From contig JADFMZ010000161.1 in the NCBI GenBank assembly GCA_022563615.1, positions 1 to 7,245 on the forward strand: DNA of 7,245 bases, written 5' to 3'. Shown here piece after piece: positions 1 through 6,777 of this stretch; positions within the stretch are counted from its first letter, which is position 1, and each line of letters starts with the position of its first letter. A model generated the notes under the pieces. The model saw only the letters and a list, made by a program, of their open reading frames with translations, did not search any database and had not been told where the DNA came from. Both the position numbers and the translations under genes were made by a program. Origin of the DNA: Planctomycetota bacterium (GTDB lineage: Bacteria > Planctomycetota > Phycisphaerae > UBA1845).

Positions 1-1
1 G

Positions 2-772
2 CATTACAACGCCGGCGCGCACCACCTTGATGTACTGAACGGGGGTTTCCTGGCCGAGCATTATCTGCTGCACGGCGACGAAGGCTCGCTGGATGTGCTG
101 AAAGAGATATTCCTATACCTGCAGGGCACCTGGAAGCGGCACTTCGACGCCAGAAACGGCGGCGTGAACACCACCCTGACCTGCGCGGTTCCGGATATCG
201 GCAACGCGCTGTTTATCGCCGGCGCATACGAGGCGGCCAACGGGATCAACGACGGCAACGCCATCACCATGGCGAATTACGTTCTGGCCACCGCGCGTGC
301 GCGACAGTCAAACGTCACGCCCAACGACCCGTCCGGCAATGGCTTCGCCGACACCACCGGCAGCTTCAAGTCGTGGCAGGCAGGACACCTGGTGGAGGGG
401 CTGGTGTACTGCCGCTGGCAGCTGAACGACCCGACGATTGAGCAGAACACCCTGGACGCCATGAACTGGCTGCTGGGCGCGAATGCCTCTGTCTATCTCG
501 GCAACCTGCCGACGCCTCTCTGGGGTAAATTTGCCGAGTCCCCGGGTGGTACGGTCGACATGGGTGGGACGGCGCTGATGCTCGGCGCGGGGTATGCCGC
601 AGCTTACAGGAAGAGCCTGCTGGTGAACTGGGTTAACGCCGCGCTGAATCTGCTGCAAGAACAGACGAATAACATCCTGCCGGCGACCGTCGGGGACTCG
701 GGCATCCGGCACAGTACCTTCGGCCAGTATTTCCGCGCTGGTCCCGCCTTGCTGGCCACCTTACAACCTTAA
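2..772 (+). CDS. Polysaccharide lyase/glycosidase, (alpha/alpha)-toroid C-terminal fragment (PcRGLX/YetA-like), 5' truncated by the window
   Basis: The frame is open from base 2 to the TAA at 770-772 and gives 256 residues, so the start lies outside the window; the ATG at 95 is internal. The visible part begins HYNAGAHHLD and continues with YLLHGDEGSLDVL (residues 21-33). His-rich turns followed by a 'Y-L-hydrophobic-T/H-GD' helix hairpin are typical of (alpha/alpha) toroid domains in polysaccharide lyases and unsaturated glycosidases, including the third domain of the exo-rhamnogalacturonan lyase PcRGLX/YetA group. A second helix pair, SWQAGHLVEGLVYCRWQL, lies near residues 122-140, and the end (FGQYFRAGPALLATLQP) looks like the last toroid helix of a complete C-terminus. 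No signal peptide or catalytic domain can be judged because the N-terminus is missing. The role is inferred to be breakdown of pectin-like or other polysaccharide, outside the cytoplasm or in the periplasm. That this is a gene is clear; the family is a recognition-level guess, and another six-hairpin glycosidase is possible. Confidence 0.7.
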   Translation, partial: HYNAGAHHLDVLNGGFLAEHYLLHGDEGSLDVLKEIFLYLQGTWKRHFDARNGGVNTTLTCAVPDIGNALFIAGAYEAANGINDGNAITMANYVLATARARQSNVTPNDPSGNGFADTTGSFKSWQAGHLVEGLVYCRWQLNDPTIEQNTLDAMNWLLGANASVYLGNLPTPLWGKFAESPGGTVDMGGTALMLGAGYAAAYRKSLLVNWVNAALNLLQEQTNNILPATVGDSGIRHSTFGQYFRAGPALLATLQP

Positions 773-813
773 GTTCCGTCTTGGTGTGCGGATTGTCCAC
801 GCCCAACCGGGAC

Positions 814-831
814 TCGACGGATTGCCGTCGA
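814..831 (+). other. Perfect inverted repeat (7-bp stem, 4-nt loop) in the kinase leader
   Basis: TCGACGG at 814-820 pairs perfectly with CCGTCGA at 825-831 around the loop ATTG. The hairpin lies 41 bases after the stop codon of the upstream lyase-like gene and 49 bases before the kinase ATG. No T-run follows, so it is not a canonical intrinsic terminator. It could be a Rho-assisted terminator for the upstream gene, an operator, or a leader structure of the kinase mRNA. The structure is seen directly; its role is unknown. Confidence 0.4.
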
Positions 832-869
832 TAGGCCACAATAGAGTTCGACAGGCCAATGAATCTCGC

Positions 870-875
870 AGGAGG
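870..875 (+). promoter_or_regulatory. Shine-Dalgarno of the kinase gene
   Basis: AGGAGG sits 5 nt before the ATG at 881 and is followed by two more G residues. It is a near-perfect anti-16S match and fixes the start of the kinase. I could not find a convincing -35/-10 pair between 773 and 869. Confidence 0.8.
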
Positions 876-880
876 GGCGT

Positions 881-3640
881 ATGCCCAGCCCGAAGCCGCC
901 GCAGCAGACTTCGCTCGTCGGTTACACTATTGGCAAATGTAAACTTCTCCGCGTCGCCGGTCGCGGAGCGATGGGCACTGTGTACCAGGGAAGGCATCTG
1001 GGCCTGGATATCGATGTCGCCGTCAAGATTCTCCCGCCTCACCTGGCGAACAATTCCAATCTGGTCGAGCGCTTCATGCGCGAGGCCAAGACGGCGGCCA
1101 GGCTCAACCACGAGAACGTCGTTCGTGTCTACGGCATGGGCGTCGAATCGAACACGCCCTATTTTGCCATGGAGTACGTCGACGGGAAAACACTCAGCCA
1201 ACTCTTGGCGAAGCGGGAGACCGACACCGACGAATTGATCGAACCTCCCTTTGGACGCACGAAGGAAGGCCTCGTTGACTATCCGCGAATCGCAACGGCC
1301 TTTGCCGACATGGCCGACGGCCTCCACCACGCCCATTCGAAGGGGGTCATCCACCGTGACATCAAACCGTCCAACTTGATCCTCGATGGCGCCGGTCGGC
1401 TGCGCATACTCGATTTCGGTCTTGCGCGGCTCGAGGGGCAAGCGGGCCTCACACTCACCCACGACGTGATTGGAACGCCGCTCTACATGAGCCCGGAGCA
1501 GGCGCGGCGGCGTAAGATCCCGATCGACCACCGAACCGACATCTATTCCCTTGGAGCCACCCTTTACGAGATGCTCACCCAAAGGCCGCCCTTTCGGGGA
1601 GAGGACAACCTGGAAACGCTGAGCCAGATCATTGAGCAAGATCCGTCACCTTTGCGTCAGCTTGACCCGGCGATTCCCAAGAGTTTCGAGACCATCGTAC
1701 TGAAATGTTTGAGGAAGAATCCCAAGGATCGGTACGACACGGCGGAAGCGGTCGCAGAGGATCTTCGCCGTTTTGCGCGAGGAGAGCCCGTCGAAGCACA
1801 ACCGTTACCCCCGTGGGCCGGTGTGACACGAAGGGCATGGAAATATAGTCCACGCATAGGAGTCATTGCTATGGCAGCTACATTGGTCTTTTTGCTGGTC
1901 TCTTTGCTCTTGCCGACACAGGGGATCGTGACCCGTCAGGTGTGGGTGCCCGCGAAGGATATCATGGGCGGGGTTTCCCCCGACGGCCGCTACATCAGCC
2001 GAGTGAACTGGAACACCGGCAACCTGGCCGTTCACGATCTCACGACCGGGGAAAACCGGGACGTCACGGCTGAGGGCACCTGGGAGACGCCCAACAAGTT
2101 CTGCGACGTTTCCATATGGTCTCCCGACAGCCGCCGGATAGCATATTGCTGGTACGACAGAGGCGAGGGAACAAGCCTGCGAATCGTCGGGCTCGACGGT
2201 TCCAAGCCCCGCGTTCTCCACATCGATCCGAAGTCGGGATACGCTTGGCCCCGAGCGTGGTCCCACGATGGCAAGCACATCCTGGCAGTCTTCTGCAACG
2301 AGGACGTGCCTGGGAACACGGAACATTCGGACAAGATTGTTCTGGTTTCGGTCGCGGATGGATCCATGCGCGTTCTCAAATCGCAGGGTAATCGTCGATG
2401 CCGCTCCATGAGCTTCTCGCCGGACGACCGTTACATCGTCTTCGACATGGAAACAGAAGAGAACTCCCGAACTCACGACATCCACCTGCTCGCCATCGAC
2501 GGGGGCCAGGAGACCGTACTGGTCAAGCACCGGGCCAACGACGGGAGGCCACTCTGGACACCTGACGGGAAGCGCATCGTATTTACCAGCGACCGGTCGG
2601 GCTCCAAGGGCTTGTGGATGCTGGACATAGATAATGGAAAACCAAAGGGCAACCCCAAGCTGGTCAGGGACATGTCCCGCTCCGCGCCGATAGGGCTAAC
2701 GCGGGACGGCTCCTTGTACTTTTCGGTCCAGAAAGCCAACCATGATATCCACGTCGCCACGTTAAACCTCGAGGCAGGCAAGGTGGTGACCCCCCCGACC
2801 CAAAAATCAGTACGCTTTGAGGGATCGAACCTTGTCCCGTTCTGGTCACCTGACGGAAAGTACATGGGTTACACTTCGCAGAGAGACGGAGGAGCGGGAT
2901 ACACCCTTGTGATCCGGTCCGTCGAGACCGGCGAAGAACGGGATCTCATACCGAAATCCTTGCGAATGACGGGCCAAATTGGTCAGCCCCCACAATGGTC
3001 CCCCGACGGGCGCTCTATCCTCGTCAGTGGCAAAGCGAAGGGCCTTCTCGGGTACTTCCTGGTTGACGTGCAAACGGGAGACTTCACCACGGTCGTGCAG
3101 GATTGGGGGGAGTCGGAAGAGGCAACCTCTGCACCGCGACGGCCCATCTTCTCCATGGATGGAAAGCAGATCTTCTTCTACCGCGCTCGATCGATCAGGG
3201 CTGTTGATTTGGAAACCCTCCGGGAGAGGGAATTGTACCGATCGAAAGACTACATCAGCAGATTGGCCTGCTCACCTGATGGTCGTCGGTTGGCTTTCTT
3301 AGGAGGTTCGGAAGCTGTGGCTCCAAACGTGGTGAGTACGATCCCGGTGTCGGGTGGAGAAGCCCGCGCACTCTACACGCTTAAGGACGGAATGAGATTC
3401 CATTGGGGAGTTGGACTCTCGTGGACGCCGGACGGACGTCACGTGATCGTTGGAAGAGCGTGGGACACCGACAAGCCGGATGAGTTGTGGAGTATTCCTG
3501 CCACAGGAGGCGAACCCCGTAAGCTGGATTTGGGGTTCAAGGTGAAGCATATGTCCCTGCATCCCGACGGGCGACGCATTGCCTTCACCGTTGGAAAGTA
3601 CAACAACGAAGTCTGGGTCATGGAGAACTTCCTCCCGTAA
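881..3640 (+). CDS. Transmembrane Hanks-type Ser/Thr protein kinase with C-terminal TolB/PD40-like beta-propeller region
   Basis: The 919-aa protein should phosphorylate Ser/Thr residues on cytoplasmic targets using ATP. Kinase domain, about 15-300: Gly-rich loop GRGAMG (27-32), ATP lysine in VAVK (K49), helix-C glutamate (E68), HRDIKPSN (158-165, catalytic D160, N165), DFG (178-180) and GTPLYMSPE (198-206). All catalytic residues are present, so it should be active; T191, T193 and T199 are candidate activation-loop sites. An insertion of roughly 20 residues (about 112-133) lies between the hinge and the next helix. A single hydrophobic segment at about 326-345 is the likely membrane anchor. 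Residues 350-919 carry twelve xPDG-type motifs (SPDG, SPDS, SHDG, SPDD, TPDG, TRDG, SMDG, HPDG and so on) spaced 40-52 residues apart, as in PD40/TolB propeller blades. These are probably extracytoplasmic and may sense a ligand or bind a protein. The start is set by AGGAGG 5 nt upstream. The gene lies 108 bases after the lyase-like gene on the same strand and is convergent with the flotillin operon. Kinase identity is near certain; the substrate and signal are unknown. Confidence 0.96.
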   Translation: MPSPKPPQQTSLVGYTIGKCKLLRVAGRGAMGTVYQGRHLGLDIDVAVKILPPHLANNSNLVERFMREAKTAARLNHENVVRVYGMGVESNTPYFAMEYVDGKTLSQLLAKRETDTDELIEPPFGRTKEGLVDYPRIATAFADMADGLHHAHSKGVIHRDIKPSNLILDGAGRLRILDFGLARLEGQAGLTLTHDVIGTPLYMSPEQARRRKIPIDHRTDIYSLGATLYEMLTQRPPFRGEDNLETLSQIIEQDPSPLRQLDPAIPKSFETIVLKCLRKNPKDRYDTAEAVAEDLRRFARGEPVEAQPLPPWAGVTRRAWKYSPRIGVIAMAATLVFLLVSLLLPTQGIVTRQVWVPAKDIMGGVSPDGRYISRVNWNTGNLAVHDLTTGENRDVTAEGTWETPNKFCDVSIWSPDSRRIAYCWYDRGEGTSLRIVGLDGSKPRVLHIDPKSGYAWPRAWSHDGKHILAVFCNEDVPGNTEHSDKIVLVSVADGSMRVLKSQGNRRCRSMSFSPDDRYIVFDMETEENSRTHDIHLLAIDGGQETVLVKHRANDGRPLWTPDGKRIVFTSDRSGSKGLWMLDIDNGKPKGNPKLVRDMSRSAPIGLTRDGSLYFSVQKANHDIHVATLNLEAGKVVTPPTQKSVRFEGSNLVPFWSPDGKYMGYTSQRDGGAGYTLVIRSVETGEERDLIPKSLRMTGQIGQPPQWSPDGRSILVSGKAKGLLGYFLVDVQTGDFTTVVQDWGESEEATSAPRRPIFSMDGKQIFFYRARSIRAVDLETLRERELYRSKDYISRLACSPDGRRLAFLGGSEAVAPNVVSTIPVSGGEARALYTLKDGMRFHWGVGLSWTPDGRHVIVGRAWDTDKPDELWSIPATGGEPRKLDLGFKVKHMSLHPDGRRIAFTVGKYNNEVWVMENFLP

Positions 3641-3925
3641 CCGACAGCCGCACCGTGAAACGGAAGAACTCCGCAGGAATAGTGAAGCACGATGGCGAAG
3701 AGGTTAGTCAGAAACGGGGTCAGCGCGAAGCGACAGCCTTTGGCCGGTCATATTGCTGCTGTTTGTTGCGGTCACGGAAGCGGCCCGGAGCTTTGGACGG
3801 TCAAGAACCTCCTTGCCGCGAAAGTTGCCCAGAGGTAAGCGATCCAATGATTGGCTCGACGCAATGAGCACATCACCCTGGCTGTTGATAGATGAACTGA
3901 CGCAGGCGTGAATGGAGCGTTCGAC

Positions 3926-4036
3926 TTTCCGGGGTGGAGCTTGGACACGCGGATCAATTTGAGCGCCCGTTTCGTATTCGCCGAGAAGGCGTGTGGCGAG
4001 TTCCAGCGCATCATCGGATCGGAAGCAGCCGAACCG
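3926..4036. repeat. 111-bp direct repeat, copy 1 (left of the flotillin operon)
   Basis: This block runs from tttccggggtgg to cagccgaaccg and recurs at 6626-6736 in the same orientation, exactly 2,700 bp away. Only 2 of 111 bases differ (3947 A versus 6647 G; 3958 T versus 6658 A). Weaker gapped similarity continues about 15 bases to the left (ggagcg, then ttcg), while similarity stops sharply on the right. Such high identity in non-coding DNA means a recent duplication, an active or gene-converting dispersed repeat, or selection. I see no terminal inverted repeats or transposase, so the class is unknown. Confidence 0.92.
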
Positions 4037-4142
4037 TTCCAACGCCGTCCTTTTCACTGGATTGTTAACGCTTTGCGCGTATCTTCTTGGGCGACTGCCC
4101 CTCAGCCGGCAAGAAGTAGCGTCCTTTCGTCATTCGCCATTC

Positions 4143-4170
4143 GCGGCCTTTGGTTGTGGCCAATGGCCGC
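4143..4170 (-). terminator. Possible transcription-end hairpin of the flotillin operon
   Basis: GCGGCC (4143-4148) pairs with GGCCGC (4165-4170). After a single T-T mismatch (A-A on the minus strand), TTGG (4150-4153) pairs with CCAA (4160-4163), leaving a 6-nt loop. The hairpin begins 24 bases past the flotillin stop in the direction of transcription, a typical terminator position. No T-run follows on either strand, so it is not a classic intrinsic terminator; it may only stabilise the mRNA 3' end or be part of the repeat debris. Confidence 0.4.
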
Positions 4171-4194
4171 CTTGCTTGTGTCCAGAGATGCACA

Positions 4195-5523
4195 CTACTG
4201 TTCGGGCTTCTCAATGCGATCCGATTTGGCGATGTTGCCGGCGATGTTCTTGCACAGCTCGCGGAAGTCCACACCGATGATCGATTCGAGGATGGCCAGC
4301 GATTCGGACAACGCGCGAGCCCGGCCCATGGCAGCACCGGCGACGGCTTGACCGTTGCCGCCGTCGATCACCGTGATATTACCCAGCTCGATGTTGTTGA
4401 CGCTCTTGGCTATCTCATGAACGACGCTGGGCATCAGTTCAACAAGCATGACCTTGAGGGCGTCGGGATGTTTATGAATGGCCTGACCGATGCACTCGAC
4501 GGCGGCGGCGCGGGCCTTGCCCTCTTCGAGCACCGATGCGGCGTCGCCCTCGGCCTTGGCCTTGGCGACATCGCGCTGGGCGATAGCGGTCTGTATGTCG
4601 GTTGCGTGAAGACGGGCCTCTTCCGCCTTGGCGGCGGCCTCTTGCTGCTCGGCTTCCTTTAGCTCGGCCTCTCGCCCGAGCTCGGCCTTACGGATGCGCA
4701 GGGCGTTGTCGGCCTCGGCGATGGCCTTTTCCGCAGACAGGCGTGCTTCCTCGGACTTTTGGCGTGAGGCGGCTTCAGCGGTCTTGGCTTCGGCGTCGCG
4801 TTCCGCTGTGGCGCGTCGGGCAGCCGCACTGGCCTCCGCCTCTCTGATCGAAGCCTCCGAGGCGCGTCCCGCTTCCGCTTTTCGCGCGGCGGAGATGACC
4901 TCAGCCGTGGCCTTTCGTGCGATCGACTCGAGATACTGCTGATCATCTTTGACGTTCTGAATATTGACGCTGTCAATGATCAATCCGAGCTTACGGAAGT
5001 CGTCGGTCACCTCGTTCATGACCGTCTGGACGAACTTGTCGCGATCCTCGACGATCTCTTCGGGCGTCATCTTGCCGATGACCGCGCGCAACCCGCCTTC
5101 GAGCGTCTCACGTGACACGCGCTGCAGCTCCTCGGAGGGTTGGTCGAGGAAGCGCTCGATCGCGTTGCCCCGCTCGCCGGGGTGGGAGGAGACCTTCACG
5201 TTGGCGACGCCGCTAACGGTGATCGGTATCATCGTACCGCCTCCCGCCTGGGCGCTTACCTCCAGTTGAACCTGCATGTTCCGCAGGCTCAAGCGCGAGA
5301 CTTTCTCGATGATCGGGATCACCAGCGTTCTACCGCCGATGAGCGTACGGTAGCCCTGCCCATCTTTTTGCCGCTTCCCACTGATGATCAGCATCTCACT
5401 GGGTTTGCCGACCAACATCAGCTTGGCAATGATGATTGCGAGCGCCACGAGCAAAGCCAGCACGCTGAGCCCGATAATGATCCCGGGGGACAGCGTGTTC
5501 TGTGCGAGCGAAGTTGCATTCAC
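4195..5523 (-). CDS. Flotillin family protein (SPFH domain; YqiK/YuaG-FloT-like)
   Basis: This 442-aa membrane scaffold has the full flotillin architecture. A short N-terminus is followed by one transmembrane segment (about 13-37), an SPFH/band-7 domain (about 42-200, including ITVSGVANVKV and FRKLGLIIDSVNIQNV) and a long Ala/Glu/Lys/Arg-rich coiled coil (about 203-340). The C-terminal region contains GNITVIDGGNG (381-391), a variant of the conserved flotillin C-terminal motif. Flotillins oligomerise through the coiled coil and organise membrane microdomains that gather signalling and transport proteins. The start is a GTG at 5523-5521: AAGGAG lies 7 nt upstream, and the next in-frame Met (M36) would remove the membrane segment. 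The ATG overlapping this GTG is out of frame. The gene lies 36 nt after the NfeD-like gene on the same strand, the usual arrangement for this pair (compare yuaF-yuaG and yqiJ-yqiK), and is convergent with the kinase gene. Identity is secure; the client proteins are unknown. Confidence 0.95.
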   Translation of the reverse strand: MNATSLAQNTLSPGIIIGLSVLALLVALAIIIAKLMLVGKPSEMLIISGKRQKDGQGYRTLIGGRTLVIPIIEKVSRLSLRNMQVQLEVSAQAGGGTMIPITVSGVANVKVSSHPGERGNAIERFLDQPSEELQRVSRETLEGGLRAVIGKMTPEEIVEDRDKFVQTVMNEVTDDFRKLGLIIDSVNIQNVKDDQQYLESIARKATAEVISAARKAEAGRASEASIREAEASAAARRATAERDAEAKTAEAASRQKSEEARLSAEKAIAEADNALRIRKAELGREAELKEAEQQEAAAKAEEARLHATDIQTAIAQRDVAKAKAEGDAASVLEEGKARAAAVECIGQAIHKHPDALKVMLVELMPSVVHEIAKSVNNIELGNITVIDGGNGQAVAGAAMGRARALSESLAILESIIGVDFRELCKNIAGNIAKSDRIEKPEQ

Positions 5524-5530
5524 GGTTTTT

Positions 5531-5536
5531 CTCCTT
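5531..5536 (-). promoter_or_regulatory. Shine-Dalgarno that decides the GTG start of flotillin
   Basis: On the minus strand AAGGAG is followed by a 7-nt spacer (aaaaacc) and then GTG at 5523. No in-frame ATG is suitably spaced. The site lies in the 36-nt gap after the NfeD-like stop codon, so the flotillin is probably translated from a shared mRNA with its own ribosome site. Confidence 0.75.
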
Positions 5537-5559
5537 GGTTATTGCCTTTGTCCCGATCT

Positions 5560-6177
5560 TTATCCCTTTAGAAACTCGAACTCCTCGCGTGACACGACCT
5601 CGGCCACGCCATCGCGGTACGCCACGACGCCGACCTGCTGGTCGGGGGAGAAAGTGTCATCCGAATGTCTTGCAAGAGCCGCGATGAAACGATCAGAGCG
5701 ACCCACGCGGAGGGCGATCTCCCCCTTCTTTTCATTGGCAACGGTTATCGTCACCCGGGCGAGCTTGTTGATATAGTCGTCCACCTTCGGCGTGCTGTCG
5801 CCGGAGCTACGCCGCAACTTTCGCAGGAGCTGGTGCACGCCCTGCCCGACCAATAGACCGGCGGAAATCGCAAGCGTCAACACGACGCCGGACGTGCGCT
5901 GGGTCAGATGCGTCAAGGTCACACCGACCACACCGAACATCGCGAGAAAGAAGACGACAAACTGAATGGAAAACCAGCTTGTAAGCGCACTGGCATAAGC
6001 GTGGCCGGTGTCCACGTCAAGGTCGACGTCCAGATCGGCATCGAAACCCGCATCTGCATCACCCCCGGCGACCGACGAGATCACAATCAATCCCCCACCG
6101 ACGATGAGGCATACCCAGTAGAGGGTCGTCAATTCCGGCAGGCTGACTGCCAAGGTTGTCAAAGCGGCATCGAACAT
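5560..6177 (-). CDS. NfeD-like membrane protein with C-terminal OB-fold domain (YqiJ/YuaF-like flotillin partner)
   Basis: The 205-aa protein has three predicted membrane segments (about 16-37, 67-91 and 95-117) and then a cytoplasmic beta-rich domain (about 130-205). That domain includes INKLARVTITVANEKKGEIALRVG and QVGVVAYRDGVAEVV, in line with the OB-fold of short NfeD proteins. There is no ClpP-class serine protease domain, so this is the short form. Between the first two helices lies an Asp-rich loop (residues 40-56) with eight Asp mostly at alternate positions (DADLDVDLDVD). Members of this family pair with the SPFH protein encoded beside them and are thought to help its assembly or placement. 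GGAGG lies 7 nt before the ATG at 6177, which supports this start. It is the first gene of the two-gene operon. No clear sigma-70 promoter was found in the 100 or so bases upstream. The pairing with flotillin is strong evidence for the family; the exact subfamily is less certain. Confidence 0.88.
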   Translation of the reverse strand: MFDAALTTLAVSLPELTTLYWVCLIVGGGLIVISSVAGGDADAGFDADLDVDLDVDTGHAYASALTSWFSIQFVVFFLAMFGVVGVTLTHLTQRTSGVVLTLAISAGLLVGQGVHQLLRKLRRSSGDSTPKVDDYINKLARVTITVANEKKGEIALRVGRSDRFIAALARHSDDTFSPDQQVGVVAYRDGVAEVVSREEFEFLKG

Positions 6178-6408
6178 GACTAAACCTCCGGTCTACGCTC
6201 CACCATCCGAACCGGATACGATACGCATGGCTGGGGTTCTGATACCTTAAGTGTACTGCACGGAATCGCGCGCGCCTATTTGAAAGCGGTGGCGTCTTTA
6301 TAACGCGACGGCTGTCCCACCGTACCCTGGGAGGCCGAGGGGGCGCGCAGTCCTGTCGCCCGGTGGATTGTCGGAGATCGTCGGGCCTCTTCTGCAGCAA
6401 GTGCGGTC

Positions 6409-6471
6409 TGTGGATCTACACCGGCCTACGTTCGCGCGTAGCGTCCGCTCCCCGCGGAGGACGTAGACACA
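6409..6471. other. Possible structured RNA element (three-way junction)
   Basis: An outer helix pairs TGTG (6409-6412) and TCTAC (6415-6419) with GTAGA (6463-6467) and CACA (6468-6471), with a 2-nt bulge. Inside it are two hairpins: CTACG/CGTAG (6426-6430 with 6437-6441, 6-nt loop), and GTCC plus TCC pairing with GGA plus GGAC (6443-6446 and 6449-6451 with 6456-6462, 2-nt bulge). The second hairpin abuts the outer helix directly, as in stacked junctions. The pairing is seen; an RNA function is a guess, and in GC-rich DNA chance pairing cannot be excluded. It lies about 230 bases from the operon start. Confidence 0.25.
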
Positions 6472-6625
6472 CGAAACGCTTCGAGGCTCTACATTGGGCA
6501 GACACGCCGGACGCTACGGTCAAGCATAACCGTCGATTCCCGCCTTCCAGGCACTGAAACACGTCGCCGGCTCGTTCAGGCGATTCTAGGTCGCAGAGCT
6601 CTTCCCAGGACGGAGCGGATTCGGG

Positions 6626-6736
6626 TTTCCGGGGTGGAGCTTGGACGCGCGGATCAAATTGAGCGCCCGTTTCGTATTCGCCGAGAAGGCGTGTGGCGAG
6701 TTCCAGCGCATCATCGGATCGGAAGCAGCCGAACCG
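6626..6736. repeat. 111-bp direct repeat, copy 2 (right of the flotillin operon)
   Basis: This is the same block as 3926-4036, with 109 of 111 bases identical and in the same orientation. The flanks differ immediately after gaaccg on the right. On the left, similarity fades within about 15 bases, where a 2-base indel is needed to keep it aligned. Together the copies enclose the whole NfeD-flotillin operon with its leader and end hairpin. On the minus strand the same frame is open through both copies. Confidence 0.92.
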
Positions 6737-6761
6737 CCAGCGGTCAGTCCGCCCGACGATC

Positions 6762-6777
6762 CCACTGATTCCAGTGG
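6762..6777. other. Perfect 6-bp hairpin next to repeat copy 2
   Basis: CCACTG (6762-6767) pairs perfectly with CAGTGG (6772-6777) around ATTC, 25 bases right of repeat copy 2. The DNA right of copy 1 has a partly similar string (cactggatt, about 4055-4063) but no hairpin. The role is unknown and the stem is short. Confidence 0.25.

Larger units (their letters stand above)
3641..4194. other. Gene-free intergenic stretch with decayed/repetitive DNA
   Basis: These 554 bases separate the convergent kinase and flotillin genes. They hold copy 1 of the 111-bp repeat (3926-4036), a short near-tandem (gtcattcg/ccattcg at about 4129-4143) and a hairpin at 4143-4170. A 48-codon frame (ATG 3692 to TAA 3836-3838, +) and a 117-codon frame (4057-3704, -, GTG start) are open, but neither has a convincing ribosome site, a recognisable domain or gene-like composition. 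I saw no clear terminator for the kinase. The stretch looks like dispersed-repeat debris rather than a gene. Confidence 0.6.

Noticed and set aside
761..1639. 292-codon minus-strand frame
   Set aside because: It is antisense to the clearly coding kinase domain; no motif of its own.
1805..2530. 241-codon minus-strand frame
   Set aside because: It is a shadow of the kinase propeller region; no supporting signals.
3692..3838. 48-codon plus-strand frame starting MAKRLVRNGV
   Set aside because: It has only a weak purine stretch as ribosome site and no recognised domain, and it lies in repeat-like intergenic DNA; not enough to call a gene.
4150..4662. 170-codon plus-strand frame opposite flotillin
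   Set aside because: It is an antisense shadow of the low-complexity flotillin coiled coil and C-terminus, which is the real gene.
6059..6400. 113-codon minus-strand frame overlapping the start of the NfeD-like gene
   Set aside because: It is in a different frame from the well-supported NfeD-like protein and its ribosome site, Arg-rich, and without a domain.
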